Assembly (NCBI GenBank): GCA_012518815.1
Contig: JAAYRK010000034.1
Span: 1-46,557 of the forward strand
Direction of reading: 5' to 3'
DNA from: Candidatus Epulonipiscium sp.
GTDB taxonomy: Bacteria > Bacillota > Clostridia > Lachnospirales > Defluviitaleaceae
Length of the DNA stretch: 46,557 nucleotides
Shown here: positions 9,049-16,768 of the stretch, in pieces
Layout: each line of letters starts with the position of its first letter
Position numbering within the stretch: position 1 is the first letter of the stretch
The notes under the pieces: model-generated
What the model saw: only the letters and a program-made list of their open reading frames with translations
Told to the model about the DNA's origin: nothing
Database searches by the model: none
Program-made: the position numbers and the translations under genes

Positions 9049-9807
9049 ATGAAAAGCTACAAAGAAGATAAAAACTTACAGCTAGAAGGAAGAAATGCTG
9101 TATTAGAAGCATTAAAATCTGAAAGAGATATCGATAGAATATTAGTTCAACAAGGAAGTAAGGAAGGTTCTATAAAGAAAATAATTGCTGAAGCAAAAGA
9201 AAGAAAAATTGTAATCCAAAATGTCGCAAAAACAAAATTAGATGAAATATCTGAAACAAAAAAACATCAAGGAGTTATTGCCTTTGTTTCAGCTCATAAT
9301 TATGTAGATTTAGAGGATATCCTAAAAATTGCTGAAGAAAAAGGAGAAGAACCTTTTTTAATTATTTTAGATTCTATTAAGGATCCTCATAATTTAGGGG
9401 CAATCATAAGAACTGCTAATATCACAGGTGCCCATGGTGTAATTATTCCCAAAAGAAGAGCAGTAGGCTTAACAGCAACAGTAGCAAAGGCTTCTGCTGG
9501 AGCTATAGAATATACTCCCGTTGCAAAAGTAACTAATATAGCGGCTACAATAGATAAGCTTAAATCCCTCGGAATATGGATTGCTTGTGCAGATATGGAC
9601 GGAGAAATAATGTATAATACAGACTTAACTGGTGCTATTGCTTTAGTAATTGGTAGCGAAGGAGAAGGAGTAAGCAGGATTGTAAAAGAAAAATGTGACT
9701 ACATTGTTAAGGTCCCAATGTATGGCCAAATTTCTTCGTTAAATGCATCTGTAGCAGCAGGAATACTAATGTATGAGGTAATAAGACAAAAGACTAACAA
9801 AAAATAA
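9049..9807 (+). CDS. rlmB: 23S rRNA (guanosine 2251-2'-O) methyltransferase-like SpoU enzyme
   Basis: This is a SpoU/TrmH-family SAM-dependent RNA 2'-O-methyltransferase of 252 residues. The N-terminal substrate-binding domain (about 10-85) starts with LEGRNAVLEAL and includes KKHQGV. The C-terminal knot domain has DSIKDPHNLGAIIRTAN, the SAM-loop IGSEGEGVSRIV and PMYGQISSLNASVAAGILMYE. The family modifies 23S rRNA in the peptidyl-transferase centre. ATG is preceded by AGAGGAG. The position next to mrnC/cysS and sigH matches the conserved Firmicutes order and supports rlmB over other SpoU paralogues. Confidence 0.92.
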   Translation: MKSYKEDKNLQLEGRNAVLEALKSERDIDRILVQQGSKEGSIKKIIAEAKERKIVIQNVAKTKLDEISETKKHQGVIAFVSAHNYVDLEDILKIAEEKGEEPFLIILDSIKDPHNLGAIIRTANITGAHGVIIPKRRAVGLTATVAKASAGAIEYTPVAKVTNIAATIDKLKSLGIWIACADMDGEIMYNTDLTGAIALVIGSEGEGVSRIVKEKCDYIVKVPMYGQISSLNASVAAGILMYEVIRQKTNKK

Positions 9808-9841
9808 CTTTGCTTTAAATGGATATATTTTACAGTTACTC

Positions 9842-9870
9842 TTAACAAAATACTTTTATTGTGATATACT
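9842..9870 (+). promoter_or_regulatory. sigma-A-type promoter upstream of sigH
   Basis: TTAACA (9842-9847) and TATACT (9865-9870) are 17 bases apart, with a TG giving an extended -10. It leaves a leader of about 140 bases before the sigH start, in which I see no recognisable riboswitch. Confidence 0.65.
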
Positions 9871-10020
9871 TATAAGTACAGCCTAAAAAGGACAATTAGT
9901 TTAGAAAAAAGTATTTATTATTAGACTTATACACCATTACTTTTGTCTTGGACAAGTTAATGAAATGATAAATTATGGGAAAACACCAAAACACTAAAAT
10001 ATGCAAACGGGGGCGGTACA

Positions 10021-10674
10021 GTGAGATTGAATCTTAAAAAAACCAGCACAATCTTATCATATGACGAAATGGAAGATGAAGCTATCGTAGACTTAATAAG
10101 AGACGGGGATAATGATGCAATGGACTACCTGATCAACAAATATAAAAATTACGTTCGTGCAAAAGCAAGGACTTATTTTTTAATTGGTGCTGACAGGGAA
10201 GATATTATTCAAGAAGGAATGATAGGCTTATATAAAGCTATAAGAGATTATGAAGAAGAAAAAATTTCTTCATTTCGTGCCTTTGCAGAATTATGTATAA
10301 CCCGTCAAATTATTACAGCAATAAAAGCGGCAACTCGCCAAAAACATATTCCATTGAACTCATATGTTTCCCTTCATAAACCAGTTTTTAATGATGGCAG
10401 TGAAAGGACAACCCTAATGGATGTAATTATAGGAGGGAAAATTGCTAATCCCGAAGAACTTCTTATTGGACAAGAAAACTTAGAGTTTATTGAACAACGG
10501 ATGGGAGAAATATTAAGCAATTTAGAATGCCAAGTATTATCCCTCTACCTTCAAGGCAAAGCTTATTACGAAATAGCAGAAGAAATGAATAGAGATATAA
10601 AATCCATTGATAACGCACTACAAAGAGTAAAAAAGAAATTAGAAAAATTTCTAAAAAATAAAAAAGACCATTAA
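10021..10674 (+). CDS. sigH: RNA polymerase sigma-H factor
   Basis: This is a sigma-70 family factor of 217 residues, the usual SigH length. Region 2 runs from about 20 to 95 with DEAIVDLIRDGDNDAMDYLI, ADREDIIQEGMIGLYKAIRDY and FRAFAELCITRQIITAIKAATR. Region 4 (about 155-215) has LSNLECQVLSLYLQGKAYYEIAEEM and DIKSIDNALQRVKKKLEKF. SigH drives early sporulation and transition-state genes in sporulating Firmicutes. The start is GTG 10021 behind GGGGGCGGT. Its own promoter and terminator suggest a monocistronic unit, in the conserved position after rlmB. Confidence 0.95.
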   Translation: MRLNLKKTSTILSYDEMEDEAIVDLIRDGDNDAMDYLINKYKNYVRAKARTYFLIGADREDIIQEGMIGLYKAIRDYEEEKISSFRAFAELCITRQIITAIKAATRQKHIPLNSYVSLHKPVFNDGSERTTLMDVIIGGKIANPEELLIGQENLEFIEQRMGEILSNLECQVLSLYLQGKAYYEIAEEMNRDIKSIDNALQRVKKKLEKFLKNKKDH

Positions 10675-10708
10675 AAAAAACATCAGTATTATAATACTGA
10701 TGTTTTTT
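10675..10708. terminator. terminator after sigH
   Basis: AAAAAACATCAGTAT (10675-10689) pairs perfectly with ATACTGATGTTTTTT (10694-10708). A/T tracts on both sides make it usable for the convergent minus-strand lipoprotein gene as well. Confidence 0.9.
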
Positions 10709-10752
10709 ACTATATTTTCAATTACAATTTATCTAAAGACAGATAATTTATT

Positions 10753-11280
10753 TTAATTTATTATAAACTCAGCAGCCAGATAATAATTATCAAAATCCCC
10801 TGTGTCCTTAGAGTTTAATATAGATTTAATAATACGATATTCACCAGCATCTAAATTTCCATAAAGCCAGTTCCAATCAACAGGCCATTGTCTAACAGAG
10901 GAAGAAGATAATTCATAAGCAATATCTTCAAATCCGTAGTCACTGTCTAAAATTACAGGGACTTGATACCACCTTTTATTAACTTTCTTTTCTAAAATGA
11001 AATCTGAACTAAAGATACAATCCTTATCAGAATTATTTTCAAGAATTAAAGTTAAGCTCTTGGAAGATAAAGTTCCTTCTTTAACAGTCATACTTACTCC
11101 ATTTAGATTATTGACAGTTTCATGTATTGAAGCTTCCCATTTAGCACCTTCATCCAATTCATTATTAACGCCAGTATCATCTTCCTTCTTAATCGGATCT
11201 ATACTTTTAGATATTTCACAGCCTGATAATAATATAAAAGCTAAAATCATAAAAATCATTAAAGAAAAATATCTTTTCAT
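10753..11280 (-). CDS. lipoprotein with C-terminal Ig-like domain
   Basis: This is a 175-residue secreted lipoprotein. A lysine/arginine start, a hydrophobic core (FSLMIFMILAFILL) and the lipobox LSGC (Cys20) form a type II signal peptide. After a low-complexity acidic linker, residues about 60-175 resemble the bacterial Ig-like domain with the pattern TVKEGTLSSKSLTLILENNSD, Y-x-V-P and a final YRIIKSI...YYLAAEFII strand, often seen in Firmicutes lipoproteins of unknown role. ATG is preceded by AGGAG. The gene is convergent with sigH and shares its terminator region. No function can be assigned beyond cell-envelope location. Confidence 0.75.
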   Translation of the reverse strand: MKRYFSLMIFMILAFILLSGCEISKSIDPIKKEDDTGVNNELDEGAKWEASIHETVNNLNGVSMTVKEGTLSSKSLTLILENNSDKDCIFSSDFILEKKVNKRWYQVPVILDSDYGFEDIAYELSSSSVRQWPVDWNWLYGNLDAGEYRIIKSILNSKDTGDFDNYYLAAEFIIN

Positions 11281-11473
11281 ACAATCACTCTCCTATTAAT
11301 TAGACGGTAAAAAGAATCAATAGTTTCCTAAATAATCTTAAAAAATACTTCAAAAAAATAAGCAGTTTATTCTTAGATATAATATAATTAATTTATCCTT
11401 TATAAGAATAAATAAGCCTATACAAATAATAAAAAATGCCAAGATTAAACTAAAGAAAAAGCCTCTAAAATGC

Positions 11474-11502
11474 TTGACTTAAAAGAAGAAACATGATAAT
11501 AT
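11474..11502 (+). promoter_or_regulatory. promoter of tRNA-Thr
   Basis: TTGACT (11474-11479) and TAATAT (11497-11502) are 17 bases apart. TG at 11494-11495 makes an extended -10. The tRNA starts about 31 bases downstream of the -10. Confidence 0.72.
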
Positions 11503-11533
11503 ATCTAAGCGTTAAGCAAGAATTAATTAAAAT

Positions 11534-11606
11534 GCTGCTATGGCTCAGTAGGTAGAGCGTCGCCTTGGTAAGGCGGAGGTCACGGGTTCGAATCCCGTTA
11601 GCAGCT
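11534..11606 (+). tRNA. tRNA-Thr (GGT)
   Basis: The acceptor stem pairs GCTGCTA with TAGCAGC (11599-11605), and the discriminator is T11606. The anticodon stem is TCGCC/GGCGG and the loop TTGGTAA gives GGT at 11567-11569. No CCA is encoded. It is a single-gene transcription unit with its own promoter and a following hairpin. Confidence 0.97.
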
Positions 11607-11613
11607 TAGGTAT

Positions 11614-11650
11614 AATCAAGGGTTCTGGCAATTGGCCAGAACCCTTGATT
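11614..11650 (+). terminator. hairpin terminator after tRNA-Thr
   Basis: A perfect 16-bp stem, AATCAAGGGTTCTGGC (11614-11629) with GCCAGAACCCTTGATT (11635-11650), has a 5-nt loop. The sequence that follows (GCTTTCT) is only moderately T-rich, but the stem is very stable. Confidence 0.8.
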
Positions 11651-11886
11651 GCTTTCTAATCCAATTATAATACCTCTAAGTATGCCATTTATGTAATCAT
11701 ATTTATGTTAATGGCCAGCCCTTTATTTTAATTAACAATATAAATATAAATCATAGAAATTTATATTAGATTTATAGAATAATTTAAAAATAATTATTTA
11801 ATCAATAATTCCGATGTGATATAATTATCAACATGGTAATTTTTGATAATTAGAAAAGCAAGATATTTGGTAAGGTGGTATTTACA

Positions 11887-12795
11887 ATGAAAAACACACT
11901 ATTATATGGATTATTAACTTCTATAATAGCTTTAATAGTTTCCTTATCTTTCATTCTTTTGTTTGATAGTTTTTTGTTTTCAGTATACATTTTTTTCATT
12001 GTGCCTGGTTTTGCTATGATTTTTGGATATTATGTTTCCAAAGGTTTGGCTTATGGAATGGTAAAAAGAAATATTATATACTCATATAAAATTCATTTAT
12101 TATTAATTTTATATGCTATTATATTTTATTTTTTAATATATTATTTAGCATATCATCTAGCTAGAATAGATGAGGGATATTTAGTATTTAGCTTATCAGG
12201 AGATCATATTAGCAATTACGTAGTAGAAGGATATGGAAGAATAGATTTTAAAAACTTTATGAAATTGATTTTGAATTCCTATTCAGTAACTAAATATGTT
12301 TCTTTTAATAGGGCGATTACTATTGATTCATCCTACTTTTTGTACGATACAGCTTCTCAGTTTCAAGGGACATATAGTTTAAGTCAAAATTATCTTTTTA
12401 TATACCTGATAATTGATTTAATAGGAATTATTGTGGGTGGATTTTCATCTGGATTAAACCTTAAGGAGATAAAATGGTGTAAAGAGTGTAAAAAATATCA
12501 CAAGAAAAAATTGATAGCTAGATTTGAAAGAAGTCTATTTGAGAAAAATATACTTGATAATCTTGTTCAAGATATGACCATAAATAAGCTACTAAGACTA
12601 AATTATATAGAGGAAAGATTTAAGAAAGATTTGTTTTCAAAAGAATCCTATGTAGATATTTATGCTGAATACTGTCCTGAATGTAAGAATTCAGATATTT
12701 TTCTTAGATATTATTTTAAGGACTTTTTAAAATATGAATTTGATGTTAGAAAAACAAAAACCTTTAGAGATATAGATGTTTCTTCATTTATTTAA
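11887..12795 (+). CDS. hypothetical membrane protein with C-terminal double-CxxC region
   Basis: I do not recognise this 302-residue protein. Residues about 5-200 contain four hydrophobic segments (near 5-28, 32-52, 66-90 and 165-185) with an exposed stretch between the third and fourth. The C-terminal roughly 110 residues are hydrophilic and carry CKEC followed by KKYHKKK, and 60 residues later CPEC in EYCPECKN. The two CxxC pairs could chelate one zinc ion in a zinc-ribbon-like cytosolic domain. ATG 11887 follows AAGGTGG; a GTG at 11875 lies within that site. A possible extended -10 (TGATATAAT, ending at 11825) lies upstream. It is a single-gene unit with no informative neighbours. Confidence 0.7.
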   Translation: MKNTLLYGLLTSIIALIVSLSFILLFDSFLFSVYIFFIVPGFAMIFGYYVSKGLAYGMVKRNIIYSYKIHLLLILYAIIFYFLIYYLAYHLARIDEGYLVFSLSGDHISNYVVEGYGRIDFKNFMKLILNSYSVTKYVSFNRAITIDSSYFLYDTASQFQGTYSLSQNYLFIYLIIDLIGIIVGGFSSGLNLKEIKWCKECKKYHKKKLIARFERSLFEKNILDNLVQDMTINKLLRLNYIEERFKKDLFSKESYVDIYAEYCPECKNSDIFLRYYFKDFLKYEFDVRKTKTFRDIDVSSFI

Positions 12796-12880
12796 CTAAA
12801 CTAATTGTTTTTTTGTAACCACTGCATTTTAGTATGATTATTATGACTTTTATAAAAAAATGAAGAAAGTTTTATGAAAA

Positions 12881-12973
12881 ATGAGTAAGGATGAAAAGGA
12901 TTTTTATGGTGTCTTTTGTATTATTGAAGGTGCTTTAGCTAGTTTTGTATTAATAGGAAGCAATAGCAGTTAG
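12881..12973 (+). CDS. possible 30-residue hydrophobic small protein
   Basis: An ATG ORF of 30 codons encodes a charged start (MSKDEKD) and then an uncharged hydrophobic stretch (YGVFCIIEGALASFVLIG) ending in SNSS, like a single membrane helix. It lies in a 440-base gap, and a good terminator (13003-13038) begins 30 bases after its stop. The upstream ribosome binding site is weak (GAAGAAAG about 12 bases before the ATG). It may be chance. Confidence 0.25.
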   Translation: MSKDEKDFYGVFCIIEGALASFVLIGSNSS

Positions 12974-13002
12974 TTTAAATAATTGCGAGCATGTTAACAA
13001 GT

Positions 13003-13040
13003 AAATCATAACCATCATTTTATGGTGGTTATGATTTTTT
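13003..13040 (+). terminator. terminator in the 12796-13237 gap
   Basis: AAATCATAACC(A) pairs with (T)GGTTATGATTT around a short loop, followed by TTTT. It lies 200 bases downstream of the nearest annotated stop, which is one reason to suspect a short transcript in the gap. Confidence 0.8.
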
Positions 13041-13237
13041 GTTTTAGAGTAAAAAAATAAGAAAAATTCATTTTGAACTTTCATAAAGATAGAAATTATA
13101 ATAAGTCAAATAAAATACACTCTAAGAAAGATAATATGAATGAAATAAAGCATTTAAATTTTGAAATGAAATATTTCAAGGTGTATTTTATTAAAGAAGG
13201 ATTAGTAATTTATAAAGTGTAAAAAGGAGGTAGGAAG

Positions 13238-13969
13238 ATGGGAAGTTATCAAATTGAATGGAGAGGAAATGAATTCACTAACTTTTCTTCTAGGGAAGAA
13301 AATATCCCTCTTATAATTGTCAATCATATAGTGGACGGAACGGCAGAAAGTTGTGACAGTTGGTTTAGATCGAGTACAAACAAACAATCCTCAGCACATT
13401 TTTTAGTAACATTCAAAGGAGAAATCAAGCAATATGTACGAATTGAGGATATGGCCTGGGCTAATGGTTTAAAATTATACGATATTCCAAAAGCTGAAAG
13501 TGCACTGGTAAGAAGCATGAAAATGAATCCTAATTTATATTCTGTTTCTATAGAGCATGAGGGAACGACGGGTCAATTAACTGAAGAACAATTTCAGGCA
13601 ACTTTGTGGCTGCACCGTTATATACAGGATTATATAAGGAATAAATGGGGACATGAAATTCCTATGGATAGAGAACATATACTAGGACACTTTGAAATAG
13701 ATCCCCTTAGAAAAGCTAATTGCCCAGGAAAGGATTTTCCTTGGGAGAAGCTTATAAAAGAATTGCAAAAGAAGTCCCAAGCAAAATCTGAACAAAAGTG
13801 GAGATATGAAGGGGTGGAATTTTTGCATAAGCAAGGAATACTTAATGATTTAAAGGGATGGAAGGAGAAAATTTGTGAACCTATGCCTGTTTGGGCAGTA
13901 TGCTTATTAATGAAAAGGATGATTCTAAAGGATGAAGAAAAAAATATAAAAACAGATACAGTTAATTAA
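13238..13969 (+). CDS. N-acetylmuramoyl-L-alanine amidase (Amidase_2), no signal peptide
   Basis: This 243-residue enzyme is predicted to cleave the amide between N-acetylmuramic acid and the L-alanine of the peptidoglycan stem peptide. The Amidase_2 domain (about 22-165) has IIVNHIVDGT (zinc His), SAHFLVTFKGEIKQYV, VSIEHEGTTG, and GHFEIDP with ANCPGKDFPW carrying the second His and the Cys ligand. Residues about 175-243 form a helical tail that may be a wall-binding module. The ribosome binding site AAAGGAGG is strong. There is no signal peptide, so it needs a holin, lysis, mother-cell action or non-classical export to reach the wall. Phage endolysins share this layout, but no other phage genes are seen. 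Confidence 0.88.
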   Translation: MGSYQIEWRGNEFTNFSSREENIPLIIVNHIVDGTAESCDSWFRSSTNKQSSAHFLVTFKGEIKQYVRIEDMAWANGLKLYDIPKAESALVRSMKMNPNLYSVSIEHEGTTGQLTEEQFQATLWLHRYIQDYIRNKWGHEIPMDREHILGHFEIDPLRKANCPGKDFPWEKLIKELQKKSQAKSEQKWRYEGVEFLHKQGILNDLKGWKEKICEPMPVWAVCLLMKRMILKDEEKNIKTDTVN

Positions 13970-14112
13970 AAGGTGTATCTGCATTGTTAAGGTGATTTGT
14001 TTGATTATAAATTTTTTATCTTTAGACATAAAATTAAATATATAAGGAATACAATGACCGTGGACAAATATGAAAAAAAGAGATATTTTTCTAATGTAAT
14101 ATATTTTATCAA

Positions 14113-14141
14113 TTGCATATTTTTAGGATTGAGGTTATAAT
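14113..14141 (+). promoter_or_regulatory. promoter of the DUF4878-like lipoprotein gene
   Basis: TTGCAT (14113-14118) and TATAAT (14136-14141) are exactly 17 bases apart. The start codon is 32 bases downstream of the -10. Confidence 0.7.
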
Positions 14142-14172
14142 ATTCACTAGATTATTTTTTGGAGGGCTGAAA

Positions 14173-14772
14173 ATGAAAAATAAAATAATTGCTATATTAT
14201 TAATATCAATATTTGCATTAAGTTTAGTAGGGTGTTCAAAAAATGGCCCAGAACAAGCAGTTATTGAATTATTTGATGCAATGAAAAATACAGATTTAGA
14301 AAAACTTAGTGAAATATTAGATTCAGATTCAAGTGAAATTGCAGAACAAGACACTTTCTTGAAACTTATTAAGAAAAGTAATGAAACATTAACTTATAAA
14401 ATAGGTGAAGTAACTATTGATGGAGATACAGCAGTTGTAAAAGTATCATGCACATATGGTGATGTAAATAAAATTTTTGAGCTAGCAATGTCTAATTATT
14501 TTGTTAAGGCTATGGAAGCATCTTTTAGTGGAGAAGAAGTATCGGATGAATATTTTGAAAAAATTCTAGATGAAGAGATTATTGCTGCTTTAGAGACAAC
14601 AACTACTGAAGAATATTCTACTGAACTAACTGTAGATTGTATAAAAAAAGATGGTAAATGGGCTATTGATACAAATAAAGATAATAAAGAGTTAGCAAAT
14701 GTCTTTACAGGAAATCTATTAAAGTCAATCGAAAGCATGGTTAGTTCTATGGAAAGTTCATTTGATGAATAA
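14173..14772 (+). CDS. lipoprotein, NTF2-like (DUF4878/DUF5105-like)
   Basis: This is a 199-residue lipoprotein. The signal peptide KNKIIAILLISIFALSLVGC has lipobox LVGC (Cys21). The mature part resembles small NTF2-like lipoproteins: a helix GPEQAVIELFDAMKNTDLEKLSE, then beta strands including YKIGEVTIDGDTAVVKVSCTYG and a C-terminal ELTVDCIKKDGKWAID. These domains are common on the surface of Firmicutes and have no agreed biochemical role. ATG 14173 follows GGAGGG; the upstream in-frame codons are not supported by a ribosome binding site. It is a monocistronic unit with its own promoter and terminator. Confidence 0.75.
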   Translation: MKNKIIAILLISIFALSLVGCSKNGPEQAVIELFDAMKNTDLEKLSEILDSDSSEIAEQDTFLKLIKKSNETLTYKIGEVTIDGDTAVVKVSCTYGDVNKIFELAMSNYFVKAMEASFSGEEVSDEYFEKILDEEIIAALETTTTEEYSTELTVDCIKKDGKWAIDTNKDNKELANVFTGNLLKSIESMVSSMESSFDE

Positions 14773-14795
14773 ATTGTTATTTATATATATAAATA

Positions 14796-14836
14796 AACGC
14801 TTGCAATTCTTTTTTAAAAGAGTTCAAGCGTTATTT
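14796..14836 (+). terminator. terminator after the lipoprotein gene
   Basis: AACGCTTG pairs with CAAGCGTT, extended by flanking A/T pairs, and is followed by ATTTTTG. Confidence 0.8.
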
Positions 14837-14978
14837 TTGTTCAATCTAATGAAATAAAAAATGAGGAAGAGATAAATCAAATTTATTTTATATAAAAGTT
14901 TGTTTTTTAGTAAATCCCTTTCACAAGAAGATGCAATTAAGTTGATAACTAATCATAACAAAATAGAACCAAAATAGC

Positions 14979-15014
14979 AAAAGGCATTTGATAAAATATC
15001 AAATGCCTTTAATT
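14979..15014 (-). terminator. terminator of the ABC_sub_bind transporter operon
   Basis: AAAGGCATTTGAT and ATCAAATGCCTTT form a 13-bp stem with a short loop, right after the minus-strand ATPase stop codon. T-rich sequence lies on both sides, so it may also stop rightward transcription. Confidence 0.82.
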
Positions 15015-15020
15015 TTTGTC

Positions 15021-15818
15021 TTAAGAAAGAAGTGCACGGTCATTAGCAAATTCTTCGCCACTAGCTTTACCAAAACGTTGTAAAAGATCTTCAACAGTAA
15101 GGTTTTTCTTTTCTTCACCTTTAATATCTAAGATTATTTTACCGTCATGCATCATAATTAAACGGTTTCCATGCTTTATAGCATCCTTCATATTATGAGT
15201 AATCATTAAAGTAGTAAGATTATTTTCTGCTATAAGCTTATCTGTTTGTTCTAGTACTTTTTGTGCAGTTTTTGGGTCAAGGGCGGCAGTATGTTCATCT
15301 AAAAGCAAGAGCTTAGGTTTTTTAAGAGTTGCCATTAAAAGAGTTAAAGCTTGCCTTTGTCCTCCTGAAAGAAGCCCTACTTTAGTAGTTAACCTGTCTT
15401 CTAAGCCTAAATCTAAGGTCTTTAATAATTCTTTATATAATTCTCTTTCTTTATTTTTAATTCCCCATCTTAAAGTACGTTTTAGTCCTCTTCTATAAGC
15501 TAGGGCTAAGTTTTCTTCTATACCCATATTAGAAGCTGTACCCATCATAGGATCTTGAAAGACCCGGCCAAGGAAGGATGCCCGTTTATGTTCTGGAAGT
15601 TTCGTTACATCTATACCATCAATAATAATAGTTCCTTGGTCAACAGGATATACACCAGCAATGACATTTAAAAGAGTAGATTTTCCAGCTCCATTTCCAC
15701 CTATTAAGGTAACAAAATCTCCTTCTTCAAGGGTTAGGTTTACGCCTTCTAAGGCTAATTTTTCATTAACTGTTCCTGGATTAAATACTTTGTATATATT
15801 ATTTACGGACAGCATCAT
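15021..15818 (-). CDS. ABC transporter ATP-binding protein (ABC_sub_bind-type system)
   Basis: This 265-residue ATPase belongs to an importer encoded by three clustered genes. Motifs are Walker A GGNGAGKST (about 40-48), the Q-loop region RVFQDPMMGT, signature LSGGQRQAL, Walker B LLLLDEHTAALDP and the switch His in MITHNMKDA. Its start lies inside the 3' end of the permease gene (20-base overlap) behind GGGAGGGG, so it is translationally coupled. Family relatives work with the permease and the PF04392-type binding protein, and in Firmicutes are often controlled by amino-acid T-boxes. The T-box here points to an amino acid substrate. Confidence 0.93.
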   Translation of the reverse strand: MMLSVNNIYKVFNPGTVNEKLALEGVNLTLEEGDFVTLIGGNGAGKSTLLNVIAGVYPVDQGTIIIDGIDVTKLPEHKRASFLGRVFQDPMMGTASNMGIEENLALAYRRGLKRTLRWGIKNKERELYKELLKTLDLGLEDRLTTKVGLLSGGQRQALTLLMATLKKPKLLLLDEHTAALDPKTAQKVLEQTDKLIAENNLTTLMITHNMKDAIKHGNRLIMMHDGKIILDIKGEEKKNLTVEDLLQRFGKASGEEFANDRALLS

Positions 15819-16725
15819 TTTCCCCTCCCTTAAAGAATTTATTTACAAATTGGTTATTTGCTGGTTGAAGAGAACTTTTAATAGTAGGTAATGCCAAAGC
15901 AATTGCAACAGTTATTGCTGTAAAGAGTTTTAAGTCGTTTGCTGGCATACCAAGTTTTAGTACCAAAGCAATAATGATACGGTAAGTGATTGCTCCTAGT
16001 ACTAAAGAAAGTAAACGGCTAAAGAAGTTCCTTTTTCCAAAGAGCACTTCACCAATAATTACAGATGCCAAGCCAATAACTATAGAACCAGTACCCATTT
16101 GGACATCTGCGAAGCTTTGGCTTTGAGCAATTAAGGCACCACTTATAGCAACTAAACCGTTACTTATAACAAGACCTAAAATTTTCATAGTATTGGTATT
16201 AATACCTTGGGCACGAACCATTTTGGGATTATTACCTGTAGCACGGATGGCGGAACCAAGTTCCGTTCCAAAAAACCAATACAAAAGAAATATAAGAAGC
16301 AAAACAAAGATTAAGCCCAAAGCTATTACGGAATTTGTTTCGTTTAAACCAAGTTTTTGAAAGATAGTATAAACAGTGTCCATCCGTAAAAGCGAAATAT
16401 TAGCTTTTCCCATAACCCTTAGATTAATGGAGTATAGAGCAATCATAGTTAAAATTCCTGACAAAAGAGCAGGAATTTTTAATTTTGTGTGCAAGATGCC
16501 TGTTGTAAAGCCTGCAGCTAAGCCTCCAATTAAAGCCATTCCAGTAGCTAGGTAAGGATTGACTCCGGTGCTGATAGCAGAAGCTGCTATAGCAGCACCA
16601 AGAGGAAGGCTTCCTTCAACAGTAAGATCGGCAATATCCAAAATTCTATAGGTAATATATACCCCTATGGTCATAATCGCCCATAAAAGTCCTAGGGAAA
16701 CAGCACCTAAAATTATCTGCAACAT
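15799..16725 (-). CDS. ABC transporter permease (ABC_sub_bind-type system)
   Basis: This 308-residue permease has eight to ten hydrophobic segments of the branched-chain amino acid/ribose permease superfamily. Recognisable stretches are YITYRILDIADLTVEGSLPLGAA near the N-terminus and GSAIRATGNNPKMVRAQGINT, a cytoplasmic loop that usually contacts the ATPase. ATG follows GGGGGA. It lies between the binding protein (43 bases upstream) and the ATPase (overlapping). The permease belongs to the TrpY/YtgM-like type, whose substrate is set by the binding protein. Confidence 0.92.
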   Translation of the reverse strand: MLQIILGAVSLGLLWAIMTIGVYITYRILDIADLTVEGSLPLGAAIAASAISTGVNPYLATGMALIGGLAAGFTTGILHTKLKIPALLSGILTMIALYSINLRVMGKANISLLRMDTVYTIFQKLGLNETNSVIALGLIFVLLLIFLLYWFFGTELGSAIRATGNNPKMVRAQGINTNTMKILGLVISNGLVAISGALIAQSQSFADVQMGTGSIVIGLASVIIGEVLFGKRNFFSRLLSLVLGAITYRIIIALVLKLGMPANDLKLFTAITVAIALALPTIKSSLQPANNQFVNKFFKGGENDAVRK

Positions 16726-16768
16726 ATTTATTCCCCCATTTCTTTAGCTTATAAAATCTCGTAATTAA

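Noticed and set aside
13953-13981. Inverted repeat CAGATAC/GTATCTG over the amidase stop codon
   Set aside because: A 7-bp stem without a T-run; not convincing as a terminator.
14870-14970. A short frame without a start codon ending near 14976 (contains SLSQEDAIKLITNHNK)
   Set aside because: It looks protein-like but is only about 30 codons, has no start and no ribosome binding site. Too short to claim as a remnant.
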